64,000 bases of DNA, from the NCBI RefSeq assembly GCF_004769575.1, contig NZ_RQGA01000019.1, forward strand, positions 1 through 64,000, given 5' to 3'. This DNA comes from Leptospira perdikensis (GTDB lineage Bacteria > Spirochaetota > Leptospiria > Leptospirales > Leptospiraceae). A program made the position numbers and the translations under genes. Shown here one piece after another: positions 18,163 through 26,578 of this stretch. How positions within the stretch are numbered: position 1 is the stretch's first letter; each line of letters opens with the position of its first letter. The notes beneath the pieces are model-generated. The model worked only from the letters and a program-made list of their open reading frames with translations, had not been told where the DNA came from and did no database searches.

Positions 18163-18723
18163 TTGGAAGCAACACTTGGGCATTCTAATGGACAAATTGA
18201 AAATGTATATTTGGAACAAAGAAAGGTTTTCCTTTGGGGAGAGGTAAACGATAACTCTGCAAGATATCTGATTGATCGTTTTTTATATCTTGAAGCTGTG
18301 GATCCAACAAGACCTATCACTTTATACATTCACTCACCTGGTGGGTCAACTTACGCAGGATTGGCGATACTTGATGTAATGAAGAGTCTCCACAATCCAG
18401 TTTATACTACATGTTTAGGAATGGCTATGTCCTTTGGTGCAGTTCTCCTTCTTTCCGGTAGTAAGGGATATCGTTTTGCTTATCCTCACAGTAAAGTTCT
18501 CATTCACCAACCACATGTTATGGGAGAATTTAAAGGCCCGGCTGAAGACATTCGCATTTTTGCCGAATCTGTTAAACGCGAAAAAGATTTGTTGAATGGA
18601 ATTATGGCCGAAGCAACAGGACAACCTTTAGATAAACTCGCGGAAGATACCGAACGTGATACTTGGTTTTCGGCAACCGAAGCACTTGAATACGGTATCA
18701 TTGATAAGATCATCGGGGTTTGA
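18163..18723 (+). CDS. clpP: ClpP-family serine protease
   Basis: 186 residues of ClpP fold with a complete triad: Ser90 (in GMAMSFGA), His115 (KVLIHQP) and Asp166 (DTERDTW). These correspond to E. coli Ser97, His122 and Asp171. The start is TTG, chosen because AGGGG lies 8 bases upstream and the protein then begins at the usual point. It shows no clpX or clpA neighbour and follows an ECF sigma gene by 11 bases, so it is probably a second ClpP isoform rather than the clpX-linked one. Other leptospires carry two clpP genes, which fits. Confidence 0.9.
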   Translation: MEATLGHSNGQIENVYLEQRKVFLWGEVNDNSARYLIDRFLYLEAVDPTRPITLYIHSPGGSTYAGLAILDVMKSLHNPVYTTCLGMAMSFGAVLLLSGSKGYRFAYPHSKVLIHQPHVMGEFKGPAEDIRIFAESVKREKDLLNGIMAEATGQPLDKLAEDTERDTWFSATEALEYGIIDKIIGV

Positions 18724-18769
18724 TTTTAGCGAAGAGAAACAATACAAAGTGAGAATTTACAAACTTCCA

Positions 18770-18789
18770 CCTGAGTTAGGGTGGAGGGG
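18770..18789 (+). repeat. Short G-rich intergenic repeat, copy 2
   Basis: CCTGAGTTAGGGTGGAGGGG, one mismatch from 7971-7990. With the preceding bases it forms CCACC-TGAGTTA-GGGTGG. It lies 46 bases after the clpP stop, in the gap before the ModE-controlled porin gene. Confidence 0.6.
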
Positions 18790-18913
18790 AGAGGTCTGTT
18801 CGATCTCTGAAAACCCTTTATGCCCGATTTGTTTTAATTTCTTCTTCTTTTCTGCGATTTCAAAACCTGGCGATTTGAATGATATCTTATCATGCCAATA
18901 GAACTCGAATGAA

Positions 18914-18942
18914 TTGACAGGCGCTATATAGATAATTATATA
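18914..18942 (+). promoter_or_regulatory. Promoter of the porin-cytochrome operon, leaderless
   Basis: A perfect -35 TTGACA (18914-18919), a 17-base spacer and a -10 TATATA (18937-18942). The expected start site, six to seven bases on, falls on the A of the ATG at 18949. There is no Shine-Dalgarno in the three bases between operator and ATG, consistent with a leaderless mRNA. The ModE operator covers the spacer and the -10. Confidence 0.75.
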
Positions 18943-18945
18943 GCG
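18922..18945. promoter_or_regulatory. ModE operator 1
   Basis: CGCTATATA-N6-TATATAGCG, a perfect 9-bp inverted repeat that closely matches the known ModE pattern (CG-TATATA, six-base spacer, TATATA-CG). A modE gene lies 4.5 kb away (23499), and a second, near-identical site is at 23369-23392. Bound ModE would cover the -10 box, so molybdate repression is predicted. Confidence 0.82.
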
Positions 18946-18948
18946 AAT

Positions 18949-20706
18949 ATGAGTCCGAAGCTGTCTTCTAATTTGTTGCAACTTTCAGTTGGGCTCCTAT
19001 TTTTTTTTAGCTCTAGTTCTGTATTCTCCATTGAGATCATTACGGAAGATAAAAAATTATCGGTTCCTACGAAATTCACAGTGGATGGCACTCTTTGGGT
19101 TTCTTACGGATTGAATGATAAAAAGGCTAATGGTGCTCCTGATTACGCGGGACCTAATAACCAGAGTACGGGCTTTCGTGTGGCCAGAACTTTGATTAAT
19201 ATCCAAGGTGATATTGATGAAGGGGAACTTAAAGGTTATGGATTTCGGATCACTCCCGATGTCTTTTCCACTTATTCTCAGGAAGCTAACGGCTGTACAA
19301 ATTTTGATGGAAGCCAAGTTTGTCAGGGTCATAACGATTATGCATTTAGTTTGAGATTTGCTTATTTCAAAGTGCCCTTATTCAATCAGTTTCTGAACTT
19401 AAGGGTAGGTCAACAACCCGCAGCGGTTACATTAAGTCCTGTCTTTAATCTTACCGAAAAAATGGGTCATCGTTATATTGACGGTGATCCCGTTGGTAGG
19501 ATGGGAGCTTCTGCTGCCTTTCAGAACTTTGGATTTTCCACGGGAGTGGAAAGAGGGATTAGTATCTTTCGTAAAGCTGAATATTATGGATTTCAGTTTA
19601 TGTTGGGAAATGAATCGACTCACCGAAGGAATAATGCACAAGACTTGGAGATTCTGACATTAACGGGATCTAATGATAAATTAAATTCATTAGCAAAAGG
19701 ATCTGGAGATTCCTATGGTATGGACTTACAAGGGATCTTAAATTTTATTCCTACTGGTGATTCTAAAACTATTTCGGTCGGATTGAGTTCTCCGTTTATT
19801 TTCAAAAATATAGCAGGTGTTGATCGCGATGAGGTAGAGTATAATTCTGCAAATTTTGTATGTACAGCGGATTGCCAAAATCATCCTAGAGTTAGAATTT
19901 TTAGAGGAGAAAAAAGAGCCAAACAAGATATATTTTACGGATTCCAAACTGACTTTGCATATAACCAAGATTCATTTTCATTTTCAATGGGTGGCGGCCC
20001 TTTTTATTTTTTGGACAGGAGGGGAAAGTCTTCGCTTATTAATGAGCGAATATTGTTCCCTGAAGATTTTTTTAACCAAGGATTAGACACTACACTTGCT
20101 TCCAACGAGTTTCGTAAATTTTATGCCACTAATACCCGAGACGAAAGAGATTCTTTAGGAAAAGGATTATATTTTTATACTCATCTGCGATATCACAAGT
20201 TCGGTTTTTTTATTATGTACACAACAGGAACTGGAAATGGAAGAGGTAGGGCTCAGGATCCTGTCACAGGAGTAGTATCTTCTTCATCGAATGTCCCTTG
20301 GATTAATCAAGTAGTTCGTTATGACCTTCAAACAGATGGAGTTTTAGGTAACGTCGGGATTCGGGACATATTTGACTTAAGGAATTATGTGGATCATGGA
20401 AAAGCTAGATTTTATAAGACTGTTGCTTCAGTGAATTATTCTCCAATGGAAAGGCTAAGAATTTCCTTCGCCGTGATCCAGATTGTCTCCATCGACCAAA
20501 CGGGAAGACCAACCAAAGTTAACTCTTTAGAAAGAATTAGAGGTGATGAACGGACCACCGGAATTGAATCACAAAATGTATCCGAACAATTTTCGCAAGT
20601 TGGATTTACTTCACTTGGTTTTCCAAATGGTGTGACAGTCAATGATCTAATTGGGAAACCTTTGGTAGAAACCCAGACTTTGATTGCAACAGAATATATA
20701 TTTTAG
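18949..20706 (+). CDS. ModE-controlled outer-membrane porin-like protein
   Basis: 585 residues. A signal peptide runs to about residue 27 (SSSSVFS). The rest is a long barrel-type sequence with many alternating strands, paired-cysteine extracellular loops (NGCTNFDGSQVCQ, CTADC) and a C-terminal aromatic residue (IATEYIF). This resembles a substrate-specific porin of the OprP/phosphate-selective type rather than a TonB-dependent receptor, because no plug or TonB box is visible. The ATG at 18949 is the first possible start after an in-frame stop at 18910. By its operator, expression should rise when molybdate is scarce, so molybdate or a molybdenum chelate may be its cargo; that is inference. 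The cytochrome gene follows 6 bases after its stop. Confidence 0.72.
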   Translation: MSPKLSSNLLQLSVGLLFFFSSSSVFSIEIITEDKKLSVPTKFTVDGTLWVSYGLNDKKANGAPDYAGPNNQSTGFRVARTLINIQGDIDEGELKGYGFRITPDVFSTYSQEANGCTNFDGSQVCQGHNDYAFSLRFAYFKVPLFNQFLNLRVGQQPAAVTLSPVFNLTEKMGHRYIDGDPVGRMGASAAFQNFGFSTGVERGISIFRKAEYYGFQFMLGNESTHRRNNAQDLEILTLTGSNDKLNSLAKGSGDSYGMDLQGILNFIPTGDSKTISVGLSSPFIFKNIAGVDRDEVEYNSANFVCTADCQNHPRVRIFRGEKRAKQDIFYGFQTDFAYNQDSFSFSMGGGPFYFLDRRGKSSLINERILFPEDFFNQGLDTTLASNEFRKFYATNTRDERDSLGKGLYFYTHLRYHKFGFFIMYTTGTGNGRGRAQDPVTGVVSSSSNVPWINQVVRYDLQTDGVLGNVGIRDIFDLRNYVDHGKARFYKTVASVNYSPMERLRISFAVIQIVSIDQTGRPTKVNSLERIRGDERTTGIESQNVSEQFSQVGFTSLGFPNGVTVNDLIGKPLVETQTLIATEYIF

Positions 20707-20712
20707 AATATT

Positions 20713-22104
20713 ATGAAATTGTATTTAAATTATAAGATTCAGTATTTTTTCTTTCTTTTGTTTTTTTGTGTGGTATGTAGTCCAAAACAGTCTAGTCCCT
20801 CCGATGGGCTCATAGCATTTGTTTTTTTGGATCTAGAAACGGAAGACGATCGGTTAAGGAGAATTCTTGCTACAAACCATGTGAGGCCATTGGATAAACA
20901 TACACCACCAGCATTACCAGTTTATCGATTAGGGGAGGCTCTTTTTTTTGATAAGATACTTTCAGGAAATAAAAATATTTCATGTTCTACATGCCATAAT
21001 CCGAGGTTAGTTGCTGGTGATACTCTTCCTTTATCCATCGGAGAAGGTGGGACAGGTTCTGGACAAACAAGAAATCTGGGTACAGGAGTCTTTATACATA
21101 GGAATTCCATCGAATTACACAATCGTTCGTCTTTGGAATGGAATCGTTTTTTCTGGGATGGTAGGTTAAGTATCGATGGAAATTCCAGTTTTACCACACC
21201 AATGGGAATGAGTTTACCTTCTGGAATAAAAAATTTATTAGCTGCTCAGGCGATGATGACAGTACTCTCTCGAACGGAGATGCTCGGCCAGAGTGGTAGT
21301 AATGTTTTGGCAGATTTTCCAGATTCAAATCCGCAATCCATTTGGAATGGGTTAATGGAAAGATTATTGTTAATCCCTGAATATTTGGTTTTATTTCAAA
21401 ATGCATATCCGGGAGTCCAATCTTCAGAATTGAAGTTTAGCCATGCTGTAAATGCATTAGGTGAATTTACAGGTCATTTTTGGGATACTACGGATTCAAG
21501 TAACTGGGATTTATCACCTTGGAATCGTTATTTGGACGGAGATAATAGTGCATTGAATGGCAAAGCAAAATCTGGTGCATTTTTATTTTATGGAAAAGCT
21601 GGTTGCCATCGTTGCCATTCTGGATCACTCATGACAGACCAAAAATTTCATAATTTAGGTGTTCCACAATTTGGTCCAGGGTTCGGTTCCGATTCACCCT
21701 TAGACAAGGGAAGATCGGGGGTGAGCGGAAATCCAAATGATGTGTATGCATTCAGGACACCTTCTTTAAGAGAAGTGTCTTATACTGCACCTTACTTTCA
21801 TAATGGAACATATACTTCTTTGAAGGACGTTATCAGACACCATCTTAGACCAAGGGATTCTCTATTAAATTTTGATTTAAACCAACTTCCAACAAATTTG
21901 AGGAGTTCTTATGTATCTAGTATTGTTATTCAAAACGAAATTTTAGGAAATCTAGATCCTTTATTAAATGTAAATATTGTGCTTTCTGCAAATGAAATGG
22001 AGCAACTGTTGGAGTTTTTAAATTCATTATCTTCGCCTACGACTCTAACATTAGGAAATAAAATTCCAACTTCAGTGCCTAGTGGCTTAAATGTGAATGA
22101 TTGA
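20713..22104 (+). CDS. Di-heme cytochrome c lipoprotein, CCP/MauG family
   Basis: 463 residues with a lipoprotein signal (FFCVVCS). Two c-type heme sites are present: C91-S-T-C94-H and C298-H-R-C301-H. The sequence YRLGEALFFDKILSGNKNIS ahead of the first site and FRTPSLREVSYTAPYFHNG near the C-terminus are hallmarks of the cytochrome c peroxidase/MauG family. It is expected in the periplasm, lipid-anchored. Members reduce peroxide or oxidise protein or organic partners. It follows the porin gene with a 6-base gap, in a ModE-controlled operon, and ends one base before the convergent SUOX-fold lipoprotein gene. Which redox partner it serves is unknown. Confidence 0.88.
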   Translation: MKLYLNYKIQYFFFLLFFCVVCSPKQSSPSDGLIAFVFLDLETEDDRLRRILATNHVRPLDKHTPPALPVYRLGEALFFDKILSGNKNISCSTCHNPRLVAGDTLPLSIGEGGTGSGQTRNLGTGVFIHRNSIELHNRSSLEWNRFFWDGRLSIDGNSSFTTPMGMSLPSGIKNLLAAQAMMTVLSRTEMLGQSGSNVLADFPDSNPQSIWNGLMERLLLIPEYLVLFQNAYPGVQSSELKFSHAVNALGEFTGHFWDTTDSSNWDLSPWNRYLDGDNSALNGKAKSGAFLFYGKAGCHRCHSGSLMTDQKFHNLGVPQFGPGFGSDSPLDKGRSGVSGNPNDVYAFRTPSLREVSYTAPYFHNGTYTSLKDVIRHHLRPRDSLLNFDLNQLPTNLRSSYVSSIVIQNEILGNLDPLLNVNIVLSANEMEQLLEFLNSLSSPTTLTLGNKIPTSVPSGLNVND

Positions 22105-22105
22105 A

Positions 22106-23329
22106 TCATTCTGCTTTTTTTACAATAATGGTATTCAACCAACTCATTTTACGAGGGCCTAAGTTAATACCGGAGCTGACATCTCCTCCGTAAGGAGCTG
22201 TATCTTCACTAGAGATTGTTGCGATATATTCTGTATCACAAGTATTATTTGTTCCCGAACAAGAAGTGTAATTTGAAGGTGAGGCTGGAGGATTTGGGTA
22301 ATCTCCTCCCAATCCTTTTTTGAATTCAGTAATCACTATGACTCCTGGAGTTGCTGAAGTTCCACTTCCAGATCCTACGATTGTATTGGAAAGTTCTGAA
22401 TAAGAGTGAGTGAACCTATATTTATCAGTTGCTTCTAATATTACATAGTAACTCTGTAAATCATTCGGGTTTCTCAATGTGACTTTGGAAAGAATTTCTA
22501 AAAGAGAAACTCCTTTTCCTGATATATAATGTTTGCTATTTGAAATCGGCCCAATCCCTGTAAAGTCTATCGATTGAAAACTAGAAACGTTTTGAAGGTC
22601 GGAGAGAGAGTAATTTAAAGGAGTGACGATATCACCAGTAATACTAAATGAGGATGTAGTACCGGTCCCACTTTGGTTGAGCCATTCATTGGTGACGGTA
22701 ATTTTAGATAAATATTTTACGTAACGAGAACCTTGGTTTTTATCTCCTTTGGATACGAATGCCATACTACCAGAATTTGCATCCAATAATGCACCATTCT
22801 TTTCAAATGCAATCAGCATTTCTGCACCTAATGTTGTTCGCATCAGTTCTGTATAAGAAACTACGGCTTTGAAACCGTCTTTCCCTTCCAAAATCACTAC
22901 GGTGGCTCGTCCATCCTTTCCTTTATCAAACGGTTTGAATTTACCTCCTATATTAATCAGGTCTCTTAATAAAACTCCAGTAAAACTACTTACAACTTCG
23001 ATTAGATTTCCATTTTTATCTTTAATGGAAAAATTATATAGTGTTACTCTTTGTGGAAATTTAGATTCATTCTGAAGGGAAGTGATTGTATACAAACCTG
23101 ATTCGAAATATGGAGCAATGGTTTGATTCGTATTTCCATTGTTCTCTGGCCCTTTCAATGAGAATGAATGGCTATAAAATGTATTTTCGGAAGAAAGTAA
23201 AGCAAACGCTACTAAGTCAGAACCATCGCCAGTAACTTTGGGAGAACAAAAAGTAAACTGAATACCAAAAATAAGGAAAATGATTGATTTGTGAACAAAA
23301 GCAGAAAATCGCCTTGGGGAGTAAAACAT
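22106..23329 (-). CDS. Lipoprotein with two sulfite-oxidase-like (molybdopterin-binding fold) domains
   Basis: 407 residues, lipobox IQFTFC (cysteine 28). Two tandem segments have the pattern of the oxidoreductase molybdopterin-binding fold. The first (about residues 115-215) has GVLLRDLINIGGKF, ILEGKDGFKAVVSYTEL and a strand ending YLSKITVT. The second (about 225-345) has GVSLLEILSKVTL and ILEATDKYRFTHSYSEL. The two can be aligned with each other, so the gene arose by internal duplication. I do not see the catalytic cysteine motif of sulfite oxidase in either, so cofactor or metal binding rather than catalysis is more likely. The promoter overlaps ModE operator 2. A GAGG ribosome site lies 12 bases upstream of the ATG. 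Confidence 0.7.
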   Translation of the reverse strand: MFYSPRRFSAFVHKSIIFLIFGIQFTFCSPKVTGDGSDLVAFALLSSENTFYSHSFSLKGPENNGNTNQTIAPYFESGLYTITSLQNESKFPQRVTLYNFSIKDKNGNLIEVVSSFTGVLLRDLINIGGKFKPFDKGKDGRATVVILEGKDGFKAVVSYTELMRTTLGAEMLIAFEKNGALLDANSGSMAFVSKGDKNQGSRYVKYLSKITVTNEWLNQSGTGTTSSFSITGDIVTPLNYSLSDLQNVSSFQSIDFTGIGPISNSKHYISGKGVSLLEILSKVTLRNPNDLQSYYVILEATDKYRFTHSYSELSNTIVGSGSGTSATPGVIVITEFKKGLGGDYPNPPASPSNYTSCSGTNNTCDTEYIATISSEDTAPYGGDVSSGINLGPRKMSWLNTIIVKKAE

Positions 23330-23352
23330 AAAGTAAAGATCCTCGTAATGGT

Positions 23353-23382
23353 TATATCGTGACCCTTTCGCTATATAGTCAA
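23353..23382 (-). promoter_or_regulatory. Promoter of the SUOX-fold lipoprotein gene
   Basis: Minus-strand TTGACT (23377-23382), 18-base spacer and GATATA (23353-23358), followed by GAGGATC at 23338-23344 and the start at 23329. The -35 box lies inside ModE operator 2. Confidence 0.5.
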
Positions 23383-23392
23383 TTATATAACG
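23369..23392. promoter_or_regulatory. ModE operator 2
   Basis: CGCTATATA-N6-TATATAACG, identical to operator 1 in the left arm and different at one base of the right arm. It lies between the divergent SUOX-fold lipoprotein and modE genes, 107 bases ahead of modE, so it may serve both. Confidence 0.8.
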
Positions 23393-23498
23393 GTTGAATC
23401 AATTGCTCGAAGTGAAAATACGGAATTTCCTCATCGGTAATTGAAAAATTTGATTCTCTTGAGAAGAGTTTCGGATAAGACTTAGAAAAAGGTTTAAG

Positions 23499-24296
23499 AT
23501 GAAGGAAAAGTTACAAATTGATGGGGCTTTTTGGCTCAAACGAAACAAGGAAAGTAAATTAGGGAGAGATAAAATCGACCTACTTCTTGCCATCGAAAAA
23601 TGTGGCTCTATTTCAAAAGCAGCCAAAGAAGTGGGAATTAGTTATAAAACGGCTTGGGATTCTATCGATTTATTAAATAATTTATACAAAGATATTTTGG
23701 TCGAAAAAACAGTAGGTGGTAATTCCGGTGGTGGTGCAAGACTTACTGCTAAAGCTAAAGAAATGATCCAACTCTATCAGATTGTGGAAGAGGAACATAA
23801 AAAATTTATTTCAAGAATCAGTGAAAGAATGGACGATCCATTTGAACTTATGAATTTTCTAAATCGGATCTCGATGAAAACAAGTGCTAGGAATCAATTC
23901 TACGGAAAAATAAAAAATATCGAAGAGGGAGCTGTAAATTCAGAAATTTCTCTTTCGTTAAAAGGAAACCAAGAAATTACAGCTGTCATTACCAATCAAA
24001 GTGTAACCAATCTAGGACTAAAAGTTGGAAAAGACGTCTATGCTCTGATTAAAGCATCATTTATATTTATTTCTAAAGATAAAAATCTATCGATTAGCAC
24101 GGAAAATAAACTATATGGAAAAATATTTTCCATAGTCAAAGGGAGTGTAAACGACGAAATCATTTTGGAACTAAATGGTGGAAACAAACTTACTTCCATA
24201 ATTACTAGACAAGCCACTGAACAACTTACATTAAAGGAAGGAGAAGAAGTCTGTGCATTTTTTAATGCATCATCTGTAATTTTGGCTACTGAATAG
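23499..24296 (+). CDS. modE: Molybdate-responsive regulator ModE
   Basis: 265 residues with the full ModE layout. The N-terminal winged helix (about residues 20-115) has SISKAAKEVGISYKTAWDSI and the ModE-specific VGGNSGGGARLT turn. Two Mop (TOBE) domains follow, about 126-190 (TSARNQFYGKIKNIEEGAVN) and 197-262 (NKLYGKIFSIVKGSVND). ModE dimers bind molybdate or tungstate through the Mop pairs and repress at CG-TATATA-type sites; two such sites are present. AAAGG precedes the ATG. No modABC transporter genes are in the window, so ModE here is linked to an outer-membrane module instead. Confidence 0.93.
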   Translation: MKEKLQIDGAFWLKRNKESKLGRDKIDLLLAIEKCGSISKAAKEVGISYKTAWDSIDLLNNLYKDILVEKTVGGNSGGGARLTAKAKEMIQLYQIVEEEHKKFISRISERMDDPFELMNFLNRISMKTSARNQFYGKIKNIEEGAVNSEISLSLKGNQEITAVITNQSVTNLGLKVGKDVYALIKASFIFISKDKNLSISTENKLYGKIFSIVKGSVNDEIILELNGGNKLTSIITRQATEQLTLKEGEEVCAFFNASSVILATE

Positions 24297-24479
24297 TTTG
24301 CTGAATTTGTTAAGATTTTATTTTCTGGTAATCATTGAGTTTTATCTGATTTAGTAAAAATTGAACGGAAACAATTGTGTTTCATTTTGTTAGTCAGAAA
24401 TATTTTGATTCGAAATCCTTTTGCAGTCAAAGATTCATCTTCTGATTCATCATTGGTAGAGTGTTTTGATCTCTTGTCC

Positions 24480-25478
24480 TCACTCTGGATCCTGCGGCGC
24501 AAATGTTTTAAAAAACGAATCTTCTGCTTCTGTTCGAAACTTCCAAGTCTTTTGAAAGACTATTTTTCCTAACTGGTTTTTTACTTTTGTTCTTACGGTA
24601 TACTCTGAGTTAGGTGAAAAAGGTTCATTGGCAACGAATGCAACAAATTTCATACTTTTTAAAAATGGTTTTGTGTCTGGAGGCGGATTTGCCAAACTCA
24701 GTGTACTCGTCGGAATCGTTTTTCCTTTTGAATCCAAGAGAACTGCCTCATCCCAAAACAATTCTGTTTCTGAGTTATCATCAAAAAATAGCTGTATGGT
24801 GATTGCTGTTGAATAAGAAAGATACTGTAACTGCGGAAATGGATTTGGTAATTCAGGAGGCATTCGTAGGCGAATTTGATCTTCGTTTGAGACTGGATAA
24901 TGGACGAATGCCGGTTTTTTACCAGAAAGGCAATATTCCGCAAAAAAAACTAAAATATATTTTCCGTTTTCATAAGAAACTCTCTTCATACCAATTCGTT
25001 GAATGGCTGGATGTAGAACCATTGATCTATGGAAAGGTGTGTCGAGTAGTCCTCTAAACAAAAATTCTGGTGACTCTCTATGTTCCTTCTTCATCAACGG
25101 TAATACTGTGTTTCCTACGTAACAACCTGGGTCAGGTTTAAATCCGACTGCCAATGCTTGGTCTTGAGGAGTTTTTCCAATGAACCCGGGAAGACCTTCT
25201 CTTTCATTATGAACCCAATCAATGGTTTCCATTTGGCTATCTACTTTAACATTTGCATTTTGATTTACGGATAAATAGTTCCCATGTTTTTCAGCAGCAG
25301 TGTTTAAGTTGGAATCTATTGTTGGAGAAGGAAATTGGTTTGCTTGCAAAATTGTTTCGAGAATCTTTAAGCCACGTTTTTGATATTCAGATTCTGAAAT
25401 CAAAAATGTTTCTGAAAAAAGAGGGAAGGAAAAAAGAAACAATGTACAATGAAAAATAAATGATAAAATAGATTTCAT
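24480..25478 (-). CDS. CAP/SCP-domain secreted protein
   Basis: 332 residues. A signal peptide (about 1-22, FSFPLFSE) is followed by a CAP domain over about residues 30-175. Helix 1 carries LNTAAEKHGNYLSVN, and later come HNEREGLPGF and a DTPFHRSMVLHPAIQRIGM block, the typical CAP motifs of YkwD-type bacterial members. The C-terminal 130 residues form a separate beta-rich domain (FDDNSETELFWDEAVLL, YTVRTKVKNQLGK). Bacterial CAP proteins are exported and their activity is mostly unknown. It is single, convergent with modE. Confidence 0.8.
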   Translation of the reverse strand: MKSILSFIFHCTLFLFSFPLFSETFLISESEYQKRGLKILETILQANQFPSPTIDSNLNTAAEKHGNYLSVNQNANVKVDSQMETIDWVHNEREGLPGFIGKTPQDQALAVGFKPDPGCYVGNTVLPLMKKEHRESPEFLFRGLLDTPFHRSMVLHPAIQRIGMKRVSYENGKYILVFFAEYCLSGKKPAFVHYPVSNEDQIRLRMPPELPNPFPQLQYLSYSTAITIQLFFDDNSETELFWDEAVLLDSKGKTIPTSTLSLANPPPDTKPFLKSMKFVAFVANEPFSPNSEYTVRTKVKNQLGKIVFQKTWKFRTEAEDSFFKTFAPQDPE

Positions 25479-25669
25479 AGGTTTGACTCGCTAAAGTTTT
25501 GGATGAGAAAAAACTAGGTCAATAATAAGTTTCATATTTTAAATAGAATCCTTTAACCTGTCAACTTTTTTAAGAGGAATTGAATCGGCTATATACAAAA
25601 CGAATTTATTAGTTTTATTGATTTGATTTAAGTCATAACGTTCACAAAATATCTGTATGGAAGATTTTT

Positions 25670-26578
25670 TCAAAAACAATCGGAAGTGGATCGTGGGTTA
25701 TAAATTTTTCTAGTTTCTGGGTCAAAAAAATTATCTTTTGCTAAATAGGTTTCATTTTTATACAATACCTTAGCTTCAAACCCACCTAACAGATTTCGGT
25801 TGTAGGGATCGTTTTCTCCAACTACAAATATATAGGGTTCGGAAGATAAGTGGTCTAGATTCCATCCTTCCGGCTCGGGTTTTGCATACATTTTGTAGTT
25901 TTCGAGTCCATATAAAGAGAAATCATAGTGGCCAGTATAATTAGGATATTTGATTTTCTGATACTCGTTACCTGTCATTACTTTTGTTGTTTTATCAAGT
26001 ACATCCGGTAGATCTTTATTTTTTTTCCATTCTGATTCGTTATATATTTCTACTTCCGATGCAATGAACTTGAAGTGCAAAAATTCTTTTTCTTTGTTTT
26101 CGTTGTGGTCAGAAAGAAGTTGTTCAAATTCTTTTTCTTTGATTTTTTCAGTTTTCCAACTGATGATTCTATTCAGGTTTTGGTTTGAACCACATTTGTA
26201 AAAATCGGTATTGATACTTGTACCTTGTTTCGGGATCTCGTTGAGATTTAATTCTAGTATAGGTGGCATTGTTTTTCGATAACAGAGAGAATTGCGTAAT
26301 AAAAGATAAATACCTTCTTCCAGGGGTACAACAAATAAGTTTACTGATGATTTTGATTCTAAGGACCAGCCTGCAATGTTTGCCGAAAATTTTTTATAAT
26401 AAGTGCATGCTCCCTTTAGTTGAATTTTACGTATCCGTTCTTTATAAACGTAATTGAAACTGAGGGAATGGTAAGAGTCGGAAGGGGTTATGTAACTGAC
26501 CGGATAGGTTAAGGTAGCCAATATTAACATACAAGATTGAAAGTGTATGATCATTAAGAAAGGTAGGAAATATCTCAT
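25670..26578 (-). CDS. Hypothetical lipoprotein
   Basis: 302 residues when started at the ATG at 26578, which gives a short lipoprotein signal MRYFLPFLMIIHFQSC; an upstream ATG at 26617 would bury it behind 13 polar residues. The mature part is mixed alpha/beta, with several cysteines (GACTYY, LCYRK, KCGSN, SDCF) and many charged residues. No family recognised. It stands alone and is probably anchored in the envelope. Confidence 0.6.
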   Translation of the reverse strand: MRYFLPFLMIIHFQSCMLILATLTYPVSYITPSDSYHSLSFNYVYKERIRKIQLKGACTYYKKFSANIAGWSLESKSSVNLFVVPLEEGIYLLLRNSLCYRKTMPPILELNLNEIPKQGTSINTDFYKCGSNQNLNRIISWKTEKIKEKEFEQLLSDHNENKEKEFLHFKFIASEVEIYNESEWKKNKDLPDVLDKTTKVMTGNEYQKIKYPNYTGHYDFSLYGLENYKMYAKPEPEGWNLDHLSSEPYIFVVGENDPYNRNLLGGFEAKVLYKNETYLAKDNFFDPETRKIYNPRSTSDCF

